A stretch of DNA of 64,000 bases from Bacillota bacterium. Its GTDB lineage: Bacteria > Bacillota > Sulfobacillia > JACIYH01. The notes below the pieces were generated by a model, which worked only from the letters and a program-made list of their open reading frames with translations, made no database searches and was not told the origin of the DNA. The DNA lies in NCBI GenBank assembly GCA_030019365.1, contig JASEFA010000003.1, positions 62,001-126,000 of the forward strand, read 5' to 3'. Positions 15,629 through 26,185 of the stretch are shown piece by piece. A program made the translations under genes and the position numbers. Numbering within the stretch: the first letter of the stretch is position 1; every line of letters begins with the position of its first letter.

Positions 15629-18600
15629 ATGAGTCGCCTGCGCAGGGGATTGGCCCTGCTTCTCATAACGGTGCTTGCGGCGGGAGCCGTTTCCCTGGCG
15701 CCCGCCGCGGGGGTCGCCCGGGCGGAAGCGCCGGGCGTACCCGCCCCATCTCTACCCGTCTTTGCCGACCTGGTGGGACACTGGGCCGAGCGCGACGCGA
15801 CGCTGCTCTGGGCGCGGGGGGCAGCGGAGGCGGGGGTGGAGGGCCTGTTTCATCCCAATGTGGCCATCACCCGCGCGGAGTTTGCCCGCATGCTGGTGCT
15901 GGCCCTGGGCGAAGCCTCCCTCACCGAGAGGCTGCCGGCTCCCTTTGTGGACGTGGAACCGGAGCGCCCTGACGCCGTGTACATAGCCCACGCCGCCGAG
16001 CTCGGGCTGGTGAGGGGGTACGGGGATGGTACCTTTCACCCTGATGCACCCATCACCAGGGCGGAGATGGTGACCATCCTGGTGCGTGGGCTGGGCCGGA
16101 CGGGGGGCGGGAATCCGCCAGCCCCTGACTTCCGCGATACGGACACCATTCCCTGGTGGGCGATCAGGCAGGTTGCGGAAGCGGTACGGCAGGGCCTGGT
16201 AGAGGGCTACGAGGATCATACTTTTCGCCCGTTCGCGCACACCTCGCGGGCCGAGGCGGCCGCCTTCATCGTCCGCATGTTGCAGGCGCGGGCCACACCC
16301 CTCGACTTCTTTGGCGTCTTCCTGGGGTGGGGCGAGGGCACGGTGCGGATCAGCCTGGGTCTCACCGACATGGCCGGTTCGGCCGCCTCTGCGGCGAGCG
16401 GCGAGCGCGGCGCCGCCGCTGGCGCGGGCAGCGGGCATATCGCGGACTTTCGACTGGCGCCGGGGGTGCAGACCTTCCGCAACGGTTTGCGCGCCCACCC
16501 GTCGGCCCTCCTTCCCGGGGACGAGGTCGGGGTGGTGCTGGATGCCCGCGGGCTGGTTGCGTTTGTGGATGCGCACCTGGTCGCCATGTCCGGGACCCTG
16601 GAAGCGGTGCGGTGGGCCGGGGCGGTGTACTCCCTCTCCATCAGCGGGCAGGAGGCGCCGGTGCCGGTGTTGCCGGGTGCTGCCGTCTTCCGCAATGGCA
16701 GGCCGGCGGCCCTGACCGAGCTGCAGCCGGGTGACCGGGTGTATGCGCTGCGCGCGTGGGCGTCCGGCTGGGTGCGCGCCCTGCTGGCGGTGCGGATAGA
16801 CCTGCAGGGGGAGCTGAACGCGGGGGATGAGGGGGCCGTGGTGGTGGTTCCGCCGGAAGGGAAGCCGTCGCGGGTGGAGGTCGATCCGCGGGCGGCCATC
16901 TTCCTGGACGGCAGGGTTGCCACCCTGGCCGACCTGCAACCGGGAGATCAGGTGGGCCTGGCTCGCGACGGCAAGGGCAGGGCCGTCTACCTGGAAGCGT
17001 GGCGTCGTGTGCGCGGGCCGGCGGAGGCCGGCACGACCGGCGGTGCGGGGCGAGCCGCCGCCACCGCGGCGGCGCATCCGCTTCGCACGCCGGAGCAGGC
17101 GGGGGTGCCCGCGGCAGCAGCTAAACCGCGCCTGGCACGGGCAGCGACGGCCGCAGTGGAGGTGCCGCGGCCGGGACGGGTGGCGGCGGCGAGGGTGGAG
17201 GTGCCGCGGCCGGGGCAGCGCCCGGGACCGCTGGCGGACGAGAAGGAAGAGGCCCGGGTGAGCCTGGATCTGACCGTCCGGGGGCAGGAGGCCATCCGGC
17301 TGCAGGATTTCCTGGCCGGTTTCCCGCCCGCCGCGCGTCCGGACGGTACCGGCATCACCATAGCCATCATCGATACCGGGGTAGATCCCTCTCATCCCGA
17401 CCTGCAGTCGTGCCCGGACGGGTCGCCCAAGCTGGTGGACTGGGTCGACTTCTCCGGGGAGGGACGGGTGGAGGTGACCGATGAAGGGCGCGGCGAAGGG
17501 GACCGCCTGGCTACGCCCCTGGGCACCTTCCACCTGGGAGACGTGCGCTCGGTGGGAGGCGTCTACCGCTGGGGCATCTTCCGCGAGGCAGAGGTGGACA
17601 CGGGGGCGCCCCTGGAGCAGGACCTCAACCGCAACGGGCACAAGAGGGATGTCTTCCCCGTTTTCCTGGTGGACGCCGCGGTGGCGGGGCAGTACGACAC
17701 GGTCCTGGTGGATACCGACCGCGATCAGGATCTGGGGGACGAGGTGGCCCTGGTGCCGGTGCGGGTCACGGCCGCCCGGGGTGAGATGCCGCCGGTGGCG
17801 TGGATCGGGGGCAAGGGCGGGGGCGTGCCCTTCGTGCTGGCCGACATCGATGCGGGCGGGGGCTGGGTCGACCTGGGATTTGACGGGCACGGGCATGGGA
17901 CCCACGTGGCGGGCACCGCCGCTGCCTGGAATCCCGCGGGGCTCAAGGGGGTGGCGCCCGGAGCCCGGCTGATGGCGCTGAAGGCACTGAGGTCCTCGGG
18001 CGACGGGTCCTGGAGCACCATCGCCCGGGCCATGGTGTACGCTGCGGAGCACGGGGCCCAGGTGGTGGGGATCAGTGCAGGCGGCAAGGGGGATTCCAGC
18101 TGGCAGGGTTCCCCGGAGTCCGAGTTGATGTCCCAGCTGGCCGACCAGTATGGAATTACGTTCGTGGTGGCAGCGGGAAACAGCGGCCCCGGGCTGGGCA
18201 CCTCCAGTCCCCCCGGGGACGGCCGCACGTCGCTCATCACGGGCGCGTACATGTCCCCGGCCATGTGGGAGGCGGAGTTCGGTTACCAGGTACCCCAGGA
18301 GGGGCTGTGGGACTTCAGCGGGGTGGGACCCCGCGCCGACGGTACCCTCGCGCCGGAGGTGGTGGCGCCGGGGAGTGCCACCTCGTGCGTGCCGCGCTGG
18401 CTGGCGGCCGGGGGATACCAGCCCATGGACGGGACCAGCGTGGCAGTGCCCTACCTGGCGGGGATGCTGGCTGTGATGCGTCAGGCGGCCGAGGCAGCCG
18501 GCTACCGGCTCGATCCTGCAGGCTGGCGAGAAGCTGTGATCGCGGGTGCGCGGCCTCTGCGCGGGTACACCCTCGTCGAGCAGGGGTACGGGGTGGTGGA

Positions 18601-20368
18601 TGCCGTCCGCACCTGGGAGGAGGTGCGCCGCCTGGCGGGCCGTCCCGCCGTGCCTCCCGTTCGCATCTCGGCCTACCTCGATCCCGGCGTATGCGTGCTG
18701 GCCGACACTCCCCCGTACGCAGAGGTGGAGGGGGGGGTTTACGCGCGGCAGCTCCGGCCGGGCCGGGTGCAGGCCACCGCCGTGAACCAGGGTGAGGACG
18801 TGGTGGCCCTGGATCTCGTGAGCGACGCGGGCTGGGTGCAACCCACCCGGCAGTATCTTTTCCTGCATCCCCTGGAGGCGCGTAACTTCGGAATCGAGTA
18901 CCGCATCCCGGACGTGCCTGGCCTGTACGCCGCCCGCCTGCACGGTTCCGATGGGCAGCAGGACCGGTTCGCCTTCCTGTCCACCCTGGTGGTGGCCGAG
19001 GCGCTGGGGGAGGACGGGGACGGTAACCCGGCTCCTTTGACCCGCGGGCAATCCGGGTCGCTGGCGGCGGGGGCGTGGAAGCGTTACTTCTTCCGGATAC
19101 CAGCCGGCGCTGGCCTGCTCCGTCTGACCCTGGGTGTGCCCCGCGGGGATTGGGGATACCAGGGCCGGGTTCGCCTCCACCTGTACCGGCCCGATGGGGG
19201 TCGCCAGGCGGTGAGCGACTATGTGGGCGCGGGTGCCCCGGCACCTCAGGCCGATATCGAGGTGCCGTTCCCCCGGGCTGGCGTCTGGGAAGCCGTGGTG
19301 CAGAGCGCTCCCTCCCTGTCGTACTACGGCTCGGACCGCAGCCTGTATACCCTGCGGGCCGATCTGCAGGCGGTGCTCCTCAACCCGGGTGAGTTGCGGC
19401 TGTGGGTGCCGCCCGGACCGGAGACCGAGGTGCGCGTGCCGGTGGAAGCGGTCAACCAGTACAGCTCTTTCACGGGGCTTTTGCGGGGGATGGGTCTGGC
19501 CCGGGCGGGAGCGGCGACCGAGCAGGGACAGACCACGGCCCTCACCGCCAGCCGCGCCCAGCCGGCCGTATTCCCGCTGCCGGCTGTGCCGGACGACGCC
19601 GTCGAGATGTGGCTGCAGCTTTGCGACCTGGTGCCATCGGGAGCGGATCTGGACCTGTACCTGTACCGGCGCAATCCCGATTCAGGGGAGTGGGAGGAAG
19701 TGGCGTGCGCCATGTGCCCCGGGCTGGGGGAGGAGCGCATCACCCTGAACTTCCCCGCTCCCGGCGAGTACGTCGCCTACGTGGAAGTGCAGGACAGGGA
19801 TGATCCCGTCAGCGTGCAGCTGTGCTACGGATTTCTCACCGATCAGGGCCAGGTTACCGTGGAAGACGAGCCCGCCCCCAGGGAACCGGGCCAGCCCTGG
19901 TCGGCTCAGCTGGTGGTCCGGGTTCCCGCCGAGGAGGGTTTCTACACGGGCCGGGTGGTGGTCTACGACACCGTGGCCGGGCGCGGCCTGGGTGCCGTTC
20001 CCCTCATAGTGCAGCGCGGCTATCCCACCCTCATTGCCCAGGCAGTACCGGGCGCCCTGCCCGTTTCCGGTGGCAGGGTGGCCATCCACGTGCGCGAGGC
20101 GGCCGGCCTGGGAAGGGTGGAGTTGAGGGCGTGGGTAAACGGTCGCGTGTATCAGGTGGTCGATGGTGAGGTGCTGGTGCCCGTCGCCGGTGAGCGGGAC
20201 ACGGTGCCGTTCGACGTTCGGCTGGAGAGTTGCTCCTATGCCCTGTGGGACGGAATCACGGTGCTCCCCGTGGTAGCGCCGGGCTACAGTTCCGGCGGGC
20301 CGGCGGGGTGGGACCGCCACCACCTCATCCTGCAGGATCTCCTGCGCATGGCTTTGCAGCCACGGTGA
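15629..20368 (+). CDS. Very large SLH-anchored subtilisin-like (S8) protease
   Basis: 1579 residues. A signal peptide ([20 protein letters not shown]) is followed by three SLH repeats (about 45-225; [40 protein letters not shown]), then beta modules like those of the preceding SLH protein ([26 protein letters not shown]) and an Ala/Pro-rich linker with two VEVPRPG motifs. The S8 triad is Asp582 ([10 protein letters not shown]), His756 ([10 protein letters not shown]) and Ser937 (MDGTSVAVP). Asp and His are 174 residues apart, much more than usual, through an insert with DLNRNG and [11 protein letters not shown] that resembles calcium-binding loops. About 640 residues of beta-rich domains follow. 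ATG 15629 follows AGGAGCGG. Anchored by its N-terminus, it mirrors the first subtilase of the cluster. Confidence 0.87.
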   Translation: MSRLRRGLALLLITVLAAGAVSLAPAAGVARAEAPGVPAPSLPVFADLVGHWAERDATLLWARGAAEAGVEGLFHPNVAITRAEFARMLVLALGEASLTERLPAPFVDVEPERPDAVYIAHAAELGLVRGYGDGTFHPDAPITRAEMVTILVRGLGRTGGGNPPAPDFRDTDTIPWWAIRQVAEAVRQGLVEGYEDHTFRPFAHTSRAEAAAFIVRMLQARATPLDFFGVFLGWGEGTVRISLGLTDMAGSAASAASGERGAAAGAGSGHIADFRLAPGVQTFRNGLRAHPSALLPGDEVGVVLDARGLVAFVDAHLVAMSGTLEAVRWAGAVYSLSISGQEAPVPVLPGAAVFRNGRPAALTELQPGDRVYALRAWASGWVRALLAVRIDLQGELNAGDEGAVVVVPPEGKPSRVEVDPRAAIFLDGRVATLADLQPGDQVGLARDGKGRAVYLEAWRRVRGPAEAGTTGGAGRAAATAAAHPLRTPEQAGVPAAAAKPRLARAATAAVEVPRPGRVAAARVEVPRPGQRPGPLADEKEEARVSLDLTVRGQEAIRLQDFLAGFPPAARPDGTGITIAIIDTGVDPSHPDLQSCPDGSPKLVDWVDFSGEGRVEVTDEGRGEGDRLATPLGTFHLGDVRSVGGVYRWGIFREAEVDTGAPLEQDLNRNGHKRDVFPVFLVDAAVAGQYDTVLVDTDRDQDLGDEVALVPVRVTAARGEMPPVAWIGGKGGGVPFVLADIDAGGGWVDLGFDGHGHGTHVAGTAAAWNPAGLKGVAPGARLMALKALRSSGDGSWSTIARAMVYAAEHGAQVVGISAGGKGDSSWQGSPESELMSQLADQYGITFVVAAGNSGPGLGTSSPPGDGRTSLITGAYMSPAMWEAEFGYQVPQEGLWDFSGVGPRADGTLAPEVVAPGSATSCVPRWLAAGGYQPMDGTSVAVPYLAGMLAVMRQAAEAAGYRLDPAGWREAVIAGARPLRGYTLVEQGYGVVDAVRTWEEVRRLAGRPAVPPVRISAYLDPGVCVLADTPPYAEVEGGVYARQLRPGRVQATAVNQGEDVVALDLVSDAGWVQPTRQYLFLHPLEARNFGIEYRIPDVPGLYAARLHGSDGQQDRFAFLSTLVVAEALGEDGDGNPAPLTRGQSGSLAAGAWKRYFFRIPAGAGLLRLTLGVPRGDWGYQGRVRLHLYRPDGGRQAVSDYVGAGAPAPQADIEVPFPRAGVWEAVVQSAPSLSYYGSDRSLYTLRADLQAVLLNPGELRLWVPPGPETEVRVPVEAVNQYSSFTGLLRGMGLARAGAATEQGQTTALTASRAQPAVFPLPAVPDDAVEMWLQLCDLVPSGADLDLYLYRRNPDSGEWEEVACAMCPGLGEERITLNFPAPGEYVAYVEVQDRDDPVSVQLCYGFLTDQGQVTVEDEPAPREPGQPWSAQLVVRVPAEEGFYTGRVVVYDTVAGRGLGAVPLIVQRGYPTLIAQAVPGALPVSGGRVAIHVREAAGLGRVELRAWVNGRVYQVVDGEVLVPVAGERDTVPFDVRLESCSYALWDGITVLPVVAPGYSSGGPAGWDRHHLILQDLLRMALQPR

Positions 20369-20382
20369 ACGGAGGGATCGGA

Positions 20383-21048
20383 ATGAAGCTTTTCCTGGAC
20401 ACGGCGGACGTGGAAGAAATCAGGAAGGGGGTGGCGCTGGGCGTGGTCTCGGGCGTGACCACCAACCCCACCCTGGTGGCGCGGGTGAAGCGGCCTCTTC
20501 CGGAGGTGGTGAAGGAGATATGCGCCCTGGTACCCGGCCCGGTATCGGCCGAGGTGCTGGCCCGTGACACCGCGGGGATGGTGGAAGAGGCCCGGCGCCT
20601 GGCCTCGCTTGCCCCCAACGTGGTGGTTAAGATCCCGGTCACAGAAGATGGTCTGCGGGCGGTGAAGATCCTCTCGGGGGAAGGGATTGCCACCAACGTC
20701 ACCCTGGTGTTCTCTCCCAACCAGGCCCTGCTGGCCGCCCTGTCCGGCGCCACCTATGTGAGCCCCTTCGTGGGCAGGCTCGACGACGTGGGCGCCGACG
20801 GGATGGAGGTCGTGCGCACCACGGTATCCATATTCCGCCAGTATGGTTTCCCCACCCGGGTAATCGCTGCCAGCATCAGGCACCCCATGCACGTGGTGGC
20901 GGCCGCCCAGGCGGGAGCTCCCGTTGCCACCGTGCCGTACGGTGTGCTCATGCAGATGCTGCGTCACCCCCTCACCGACGCAGGCATAGAGCGCTTCCTG
21001 GCCGACTGGGCCAGGGTGCAGGCCGCCCTCGCCACCACTGGCCGCTGA
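20383..21048 (+). CDS. Transaldolase / fructose-6-phosphate aldolase family protein
   Basis: 221 residues, the length of the small single-domain transaldolases (TalC/FSA, TIGR00875). The start [16 protein letters not shown] and the motif [12 protein letters not shown] are diagnostic. The Schiff-base lysine is in [11 protein letters not shown], and [19 protein letters not shown] and [11 protein letters not shown] complete the barrel signature. It transfers dihydroxyacetone units between sugar phosphates in the non-oxidative pentose phosphate pathway, or acts as an aldolase; sequence alone does not separate these. It follows the protease stop by 14 nt, with GGAGGG before the ATG. rpiB elsewhere in the window belongs to the same pathway but is not adjacent. 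Confidence 0.9.
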   Translation: MKLFLDTADVEEIRKGVALGVVSGVTTNPTLVARVKRPLPEVVKEICALVPGPVSAEVLARDTAGMVEEARRLASLAPNVVVKIPVTEDGLRAVKILSGEGIATNVTLVFSPNQALLAALSGATYVSPFVGRLDDVGADGMEVVRTTVSIFRQYGFPTRVIAASIRHPMHVVAAAQAGAPVATVPYGVLMQMLRHPLTDAGIERFLADWARVQAALATTGR

Positions 21049-21143
21049 CGGCGATCGCCGCCTTTCTCCGGTGTCCCTCATGTTCGAATAATAGGGTGCA
21101 TGGCCGGCTCGGGCGGCTGGCGATGGGTGCGGGGGGTAGATCC

Positions 21144-22040
21144 ATGAACGCGGAGGTATCGCCCGAACTGGCCCAGCTGCTGGCGGATCTCATCACTGCC
21201 GCCACCGGGCACGAGGTCATTGTCTGCGCGGGCGAGGGAGTCATCATCGCTGCCACCCTGCGCGAGCGCATCGGGACCCGGCACGAGGGGGCCCGGCGCA
21301 TCCTGGCCGGGGAGGTGGACGAGATCGCCATCACCCCCGAGGAGGAGAGACGCTGGCAGGGGGTGAGGCAGGGGTACAACTGCCCGGTGGAAATCGAAGG
21401 GCGGCGCGCATGCACGGTGGGCATCCGGGGCGACCCCCAGCTGGTGAAGCCCCTGGCCCGGGTGGCAGCTCGCATGATGGGGGCGGAGGTCGAGATCAGC
21501 CGCCAGGCCCAGGCGCTGCGGCAGGACATACTGGGACAGGTGAGGGAGGTGGTTACCGCTGCCCAGCAGATCGCGGTTGCCGCCCGCAGCCTGGAGTCCC
21601 TGGGGGGAGGGTTGCGCGATCAGGCGCGCATCGCCGGGGAGCACCTGGCCCAGACCAACCGGGTGCTGGAGTTCATCCGCACGGTGGCCGTGCGCACCAA
21701 GTTACTCGGGCTTAACGCCCTCATCGAGGCGGCCCACGCCGGCGAACAGGGGCGGGGATTCGCCGTGGTGGCGGAGGAGATCCGCAAGCTGGCGGACCAC
21801 AGTGCCACCTCGGTGAAAGAGATCCTGGGCGTGCTGGAGAACATCGGCGGTACAGTGGAAGAGATGACCACGCGCATCGCCGAGGTGGCTGCCATTGCCA
21901 CCCAGCAGTCGACCGCCACGGGGCAGATCGCCGAGCGCATGCGCCTGCTCGAGGAGGCGCTGGAGAGGCTCGCCGTCAGCCGCGCCCCGGCCGCGTCCCA
22001 GCCAGGCTCCGCGGCCGTTGACGGGGGCGGACCGGGGTGA
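21144..22040 (+). CDS. Soluble chemoreceptor-like protein with sugar-diacid (CdaR-type) sensor
   Basis: 298 residues, no signal peptide and no membrane segment. Residues 1-120 resemble the putative sugar diacid recognition domain of CdaR (ELAQLLADLITAATGHEVIV, RILAGEVDEIAITPEEERRW). The second half is an MCP signalling hairpin with the conserved tip RTKLLGLNALIEAAHAGEQG and RGFAVVAEEIRKLADHSATS. It should sense a small molecule in the cytoplasm and signal to CheA or act as a scaffold. No che gene is in the window. ATG 21144 follows GGGGGGTAG. The C-terminal tail after the coiled coil is Ala/Pro/Gly-rich. It stands alone between the transaldolase and a small regulator gene. Confidence 0.82.
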   Translation: MNAEVSPELAQLLADLITAATGHEVIVCAGEGVIIAATLRERIGTRHEGARRILAGEVDEIAITPEEERRWQGVRQGYNCPVEIEGRRACTVGIRGDPQLVKPLARVAARMMGAEVEISRQAQALRQDILGQVREVVTAAQQIAVAARSLESLGGGLRDQARIAGEHLAQTNRVLEFIRTVAVRTKLLGLNALIEAAHAGEQGRGFAVVAEEIRKLADHSATSVKEILGVLENIGGTVEEMTTRIAEVAAIATQQSTATGQIAERMRLLEEALERLAVSRAPAASQPGSAAVDGGGPG

Positions 22041-22076
22041 TAACATCGCCGTAAGAGAGACACGAGGAGAGGTACC

Positions 22077-22799
22077 GTGCAGCAGAGCGAAGGCGAATGG
22101 CTCACCGCCCGCCAGGCGGAGTTTCTGGAAGTGGTGCACGACCTGTCCCGCCGCGGCGAGGGGGTCCACTACAGCGAGGTGGCGGCCCGCCTGGGCGTGA
22201 GTCGCTGGACCGCGTACGACGTACTTTCCTACCTGGCGCGGAAGGGTTTTCTGCGGGTGGAAAGGGAGCAGCGCCCGGAGCCCTCCCTGGTCGGCCGCTG
22301 TCGGGTGCTTTTCCGTCCCGTGCCGGGGCAGGAGGCGGCCGGGGCCGCGGAGATGGGGGATTGGTGGGAGGACCGGCTGCTGCGGCTGCGGCAGGATATC
22401 CGCGAGAGGGGCGTGTGGGCCGTCCTGCAGGAGGTGGTGGGCGAGCTTACCCGGGCCACCCAGCCCGCGGTCTTCTGCGCTGCCCTTACCCTCTCCCTGG
22501 TGCTGGCGTTGCGCGCAGTGGTGCGCGGGGTGGAATCCTCCAGCGCCCTCAGTTCCCTCCTTTCCTGGCTCATGGGAGCCGATGCCGGCCTGGCCGTGTT
22601 TGCGGGTGCGGTGGCGGGGTTGCTGCTCCACCATGGTTTGCCGCGCGACCTGCATGGACAGTTGGTGGAAAGGTTGCCCACCTTCGAGCAGGAGGTGGGT
22701 GCCATGGGGCAGCAGGGCAAGGAAACCCTCCGTCATTTCACCCTGAGCGCCATACAGGAGGTGTGGGGCCAGGAGCTGTCCGCCCAGACACCTGGATAG
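22077..22799 (+). CDS. Winged-helix protein with hydrophobic C-terminal half
   Basis: 240 residues. The N-terminal 80 residues form a winged helix ([30 protein letters not shown]), similar to metal- or ligand-dependent transcriptional regulators. The region around 125-190 is hydrophobic ([33 protein letters not shown]) and could insert in the membrane, which would tether the DNA-binding part. GTG 22077 follows AGGAGAGG with good spacing. It precedes rpmE, a position where related genomes often have a small regulator of unknown role. Target and ligand are unknown. Confidence 0.6.
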   Translation: MQQSEGEWLTARQAEFLEVVHDLSRRGEGVHYSEVAARLGVSRWTAYDVLSYLARKGFLRVEREQRPEPSLVGRCRVLFRPVPGQEAAGAAEMGDWWEDRLLRLRQDIRERGVWAVLQEVVGELTRATQPAVFCAALTLSLVLALRAVVRGVESSSALSSLLSWLMGADAGLAVFAGAVAGLLLHHGLPRDLHGQLVERLPTFEQEVGAMGQQGKETLRHFTLSAIQEVWGQELSAQTPG

Positions 22800-22828
22800 C
22801 GGCATGTTTTTTGGGCGGGTTTTTGTGT

Positions 22829-22834
22829 TATAAT
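22829..22834 (+). promoter_or_regulatory. Possible -10 box for rpmE
   Basis: TATAAT at 22829-22834, 52 nt before the rpmE ATG. The -35 region is a T-run without a good TTGACA match. CCGCCCA near 22780 and TGGGCGG near 22812 could pair upstream of a T-run, so the same stretch may also end the previous transcript. Confidence 0.4.
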
Positions 22835-22885
22835 GCCTTTGACCCGCGGCGTGCGGGCGTGTTTATGTGTGTTGAGAGGTGTGGT

Positions 22886-23128
22886 ATGAAGCCCAAGATT
22901 CATCCCGAGTACCATGTGGCCACCATCACCTGTGCCTGTGGCGCCGTCTATCACGTCGGTTCCACCAGGAAGAGCATGAAGGTGGAAGTGTGCTCCCGGT
23001 GCCATCCCTTCTTCACGGGTGTCCACAAGCTGGTGGACACGGGTGGCAGGGTGGAGCGGTTCCTGCGCAAGTACGGGAAAACCGGAGGCCAGGGCGCCGG
23101 GACGGAGGATACGGCCGGGAAGGCCTAG
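22886..23128 (+). CDS. rpmE: 50S ribosomal protein L31, zinc-binding type
   Basis: 80 residues. It begins [19 protein letters not shown], the classic L31 N-terminus. Four cysteines are present at 16, 18, 36 and 39 (CAC and CSRC), so this is the zinc-containing C+ form rather than the zinc-free YtiA form. [20 protein letters not shown] is the conserved core. The C-terminal tail (about residues 65-80) is longer than usual and rich in Gly, Ala and Thr. ATG 22886 follows GAGAGGTG. It opens the rpmE-DUF1385-prfA-prmC-sua5 block widely kept in Bacillota. Confidence 0.96.
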   Translation: MKPKIHPEYHVATITCACGAVYHVGSTRKSMKVEVCSRCHPFFTGVHKLVDTGGRVERFLRKYGKTGGQGAGTEDTAGKA

Positions 23129-23205
23129 TCCCCGAGCGCCAGGGCGGAAGACGCCGCCGGGAAAACGCAGGCCGGAGCGGCGCGCGAGGTCGGGCGGGGA
23201 GACCC

Positions 23206-24156
23206 TTGGAAAAGCCATCTTACGGCGGTCAGGCGGTCATAGAAGGCGTCATGATGCGGGGCCCGGGCCGAATAGCCGTGGCCCTGCGCCGTCCTGACGG
23301 GCAGGTGGGAGTGATAGCTCAGGATTTCGCGGGGTGGGCTCGGGGACGTCCGTACCTGAAGTGGCCCGTGGTGCGGGGAGCGATTGCCCTGGGCGAAGCT
23401 CTGGTGCTGGGGGTTTCCTCCCTGCTGCTCTCGGCGCAGGAGATGGCCGAGTCCGAGGGCCAGAAGGTCGGCAAGCTGGAGATGGCGGGGACCCTTGCCC
23501 TCAGCGTGGTGCTGGCGGTGGTGCTCTTCATCCTGGTGCCCACCTGGGCGGTGAGTCCCCTGACCCGGGCCGGGGCGCGGCCCTGGCTCCTCAACCTGGT
23601 GGAGGGCCTGGTGCGGGTGGTCATCCTGCTCGGGTACGTGGCCGGCATCTCCCGCATCGGGGAGATCCGCCGGGTGCTGGAGTATCACGGGGCAGAGCAC
23701 AAGGTGATCTGGGCCTACGAATCAGGGGAGCCTTTGCTCGTGGAACGGGCCCGGTCCTGGCCCCGTCTTCATCCCCGTTGTGGTACGGCCTTCCTGCTGG
23801 TGGCGGTGGTGGTCAGTATCATCTGCTTTGCCTTCCTGGGATGGCCGGGCCTGTTGTGGCGGGTGACCTCGCGCCTTGCTCTGCTGCCGCTGGTGGCCGG
23901 GGTGGCGTACGAGGCCATCAAGTTCTCCGCCCGGCCGGGTGTTCTGGGGCGGGCCCTGGCCGCACCGGGGTTGTGGCTGCAGGGCTTCACCACCCGGGAG
24001 CCGGACGACAGCCAGATCGAGGTGGCCATCTCCGCCCTCCGGGCCGTGCTGGACGAAGACGGCCCCGCTGCCGGGGATGCGGGGATGGAGGAAGACGGGG
24101 AGCCAGGGCGGGCCGCATCTGATGGGGGCGACGGCGGTGACACGCTGGCAGGATAA
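23206..24156 (+). CDS. DUF1385 membrane protein (YqhQ family)
   Basis: 316 residues. The family signature [17 protein letters not shown] is at the N-terminus, and [14 protein letters not shown] plus [14 protein letters not shown] are conserved blocks further on. Four to five membrane segments are visible (for example [18 protein letters not shown] and [18 protein letters not shown]). TTG 23206 places the start just before the signature, with GGGGAG at 23196-23201; no ATG or GTG in frame gives the full motif with a better site. It lies between rpmE and prfA as in many Bacillota. The molecular role of the family is not known. The C-terminal tail is acidic and overlaps the prfA start by about 20 nt. 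Confidence 0.85.
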   Translation: MEKPSYGGQAVIEGVMMRGPGRIAVALRRPDGQVGVIAQDFAGWARGRPYLKWPVVRGAIALGEALVLGVSSLLLSAQEMAESEGQKVGKLEMAGTLALSVVLAVVLFILVPTWAVSPLTRAGARPWLLNLVEGLVRVVILLGYVAGISRIGEIRRVLEYHGAEHKVIWAYESGEPLLVERARSWPRLHPRCGTAFLLVAVVVSIICFAFLGWPGLLWRVTSRLALLPLVAGVAYEAIKFSARPGVLGRALAAPGLWLQGFTTREPDDSQIEVAISALRAVLDEDGPAAGDAGMEEDGEPGRAASDGGDGGDTLAG

Positions 24157-25258
24157 ACTCGCATCCGTAGAAGAGAGGTATGGCCAGCTGGAGGCTATGC
24201 TGGGCGACCCGGAGGTAATCCGCCGGGGGGACTGGCACCAGGTGGCGCGGGAGAGGGCGCGCCTCGAGCCTCTGGTGGAGAAATACCGGGAGTACCGCCG
24301 GGTGGAGGAGGAACGGGCTGGCCTGCAGGAGCTCCTGCGCACCGAGTCCGATCCCGAGCTGCGCCAGCTTGCCGGGTCCGAGCTGGAAGAGCTGGACAGG
24401 AGGCGAGAGGATCTCGACCAGGAGATCCGCATCCTGCTCCTGCCGCGCGACCCCAACGACGAGCGCAACGTGGTGGTGGAGATCCGGGCCGGCACGGGAG
24501 GGGAAGAGGCCGCCCTTTTTGCCGGCGACCTCTACCGCATGTACACCCGCTACGCCGAGGCCAGGGGGTGGCGGACCGAGATGCTCAGTGCCAGCCTCAC
24601 CGACCTGGGCGGGTTCAAGGAAGCGGTGTTCGCGGTGGAAGGGAACGGCGCATACAGCCGGCTCAAGTACGAAAGCGGGGTCCACCGGGTGCAGCGTGTG
24701 CCGGTTACGGAGGCGGGCGGGCGCATCCATACCTCCACTGCCACCGTGGCCGTCCTCCCCGAGGCGGAAGAGGTGGACGTCCAGATCTCCCCCGAAGACC
24801 TGCACATCGATACCTTCTGTGCCGGCGGACCCGGCGGGCAGCACGTCAACAAGACCGAGTCGGCCGTGCGTATCATCCACCGGCCCACGGGGATTACGGT
24901 GACCTGCCAGGACGAGCGGTCCCAGCATAAGAACCGGGAGAAGGCCATGCGCGTGCTGCGGGCACGCCTGAAGGAGCTCTACCGCCAGCAGCAGGAGGAG
25001 GCGGTGGATGAGGAGAGGCGCGCTCAGGTGGGGACGGCGGAACGCTCCGAGCGCATCCGCACCTACAACTTCCCCCAGGCGCGGGTCACCGACCACCGTA
25101 TCGGACTCACCCTGTACCGGCTGGGCGCCATCCTGGAAGGGAACCTGGACGAGATCATCGACGCCCTGGCCGCCCACTACCAGGCTGAGCGCCTGCGGGG
25201 CGAAGAGGCGGCGGCCGATGCCGGCCGGACGGCTACCCCCGCCGGCGGGGGGCGGTGA
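24137..25258 (+). CDS. prfA: Peptide chain release factor 1
   Basis: 373 residues from GTG 24137; ATG 24122 would add five. It releases the peptide at UAA and UAG codons. The catalytic GGQ motif is in [18 protein letters not shown]. The anticodon-recognition loop region and the conserved blocks [37 protein letters not shown] and [17 protein letters not shown] are all present. Alignment of [10 protein letters not shown] with the usual DRLxAVEQRY supports the GTG start. A Gly/Ala/Arg tail of about 20 residues follows the normal end. It overlaps the DUF1385 gene and is followed after 9 nt by prmC, which methylates the GGQ glutamine of this protein. Confidence 0.95.
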   Translation: MTRWQDKLASVEERYGQLEAMLGDPEVIRRGDWHQVARERARLEPLVEKYREYRRVEEERAGLQELLRTESDPELRQLAGSELEELDRRREDLDQEIRILLLPRDPNDERNVVVEIRAGTGGEEAALFAGDLYRMYTRYAEARGWRTEMLSASLTDLGGFKEAVFAVEGNGAYSRLKYESGVHRVQRVPVTEAGGRIHTSTATVAVLPEAEEVDVQISPEDLHIDTFCAGGPGGQHVNKTESAVRIIHRPTGITVTCQDERSQHKNREKAMRVLRARLKELYRQQQEEAVDEERRAQVGTAERSERIRTYNFPQARVTDHRIGLTLYRLGAILEGNLDEIIDALAAHYQAERLRGEEAAADAGRTATPAGGGR

Positions 25259-25267
25259 CGCCGGCAG

Positions 25268-26185
25268 GTGGCGGAATCGGTGGGGGAGGCTCTGCCGGTG
25301 AGGGAAGCACTGGCCCGCAGTACGCAGCAGCTACGGGGCGCCGGGGTGCCGGAAGCGGCCCTGGATGCGGCAGTCCTCCTGGCCCGGGTCCTGGGGACTG
25401 ACACCGCCGGAGTCTACGCCCGCCGCGACACGGAGCTGGGGTCCGCCCGGCTGGAGGAGTACTGGCGGCTGGTGGCCAGGCGGGCCGGGCGGGAGCCGCT
25501 TGCCTACATAACGGGGGAGCGCGAGTTCATGTCCCTGGCCTTCCTGGTCGACCGGCGGGTGCTCATTCCCCGGCCGGAGACGGAGATCCTGGTGGAGGAA
25601 GCCCTGGGCCGCCTGAGCACCCACGGGGCTCGCGTGCGGGTGGCCGACGTGGGAACCGGAAGCGGGGCCATCGCCGTTTCCATCGCCCGCTACCTGCCCG
25701 GCTGCGGGGTGGTCGCTTCGGACGTGTCGCCTGCTGCCCTGCAGGTGGCGGGGGAGAACGCGCGACGCCAGGGCGTGGCAGACCGGGTGAGGCTCGTCGC
25801 CGGGGAGGGTGCCGGACCTTTGCGGCCCTGGGCGCCTTATGGGGCCATCCTCTGCAACCCTCCCTATGTGGGAGAGGGGGAGGAGGTCGACCCCGAGGTC
25901 CGATACGAACCGCGCCAGGCGTGGTGCGCCGGTCCCGATCCGCTGGCCCCCTACCGCCGGCTGGCCCGGGAGGCGGCGGACCTCCTGGAGCCGGGTGGGT
26001 TTCTGGCGGTGGAAGTGGGGGCGGGGCGGGCGTCCGCCGTGGTGGAGATTCTCGGCCGTCACCTGGTGGACGTGACGGTGCGGCCCGACCTGTCCGGGAT
26101 TCCGCGGGTGGTGATCGGCACGCGTGCGGGCTCACAGGCGAAGCACCGGGCGGAAGGGCGGGGGGGATGCCCGTGGCGACCGTAG
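25268..26185 (+). CDS. prmC: Peptide chain release factor N5-glutamine methyltransferase
   Basis: 305 residues. This SAM-dependent enzyme methylates the GGQ glutamine of release factors. The N-terminal helical domain is followed by the Rossmann methyltransferase fold, with SAM motif I VADVGTGSGAIAVSIARY, the acidic ribose-binding residue in VVASDVSPAALQVA and the diagnostic catalytic NPPY motif in AILCNPPYVGEGEE. ITGEREFMSL and VLIPRPETEILVEEAL are also family blocks. GTG 25268 begins 9 nt after prfA stops. Its 3' end overlaps the next gene by 19 nt, suggesting coupled translation. Confidence 0.94.
   Translation: MAESVGEALPVREALARSTQQLRGAGVPEAALDAAVLLARVLGTDTAGVYARRDTELGSARLEEYWRLVARRAGREPLAYITGEREFMSLAFLVDRRVLIPRPETEILVEEALGRLSTHGARVRVADVGTGSGAIAVSIARYLPGCGVVASDVSPAALQVAGENARRQGVADRVRLVAGEGAGPLRPWAPYGAILCNPPYVGEGEEVDPEVRYEPRQAWCAGPDPLAPYRRLAREAADLLEPGGFLAVEVGAGRASAVVEILGRHLVDVTVRPDLSGIPRVVIGTRAGSQAKHRAEGRGGCPWRP

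Noticed and set aside
15752-19180. A 1142-codon open frame on the minus strand
   Set aside because: It lies wholly opposite the large subtilase, whose triad and SLH motifs are clear. The antisense product is low-complexity.
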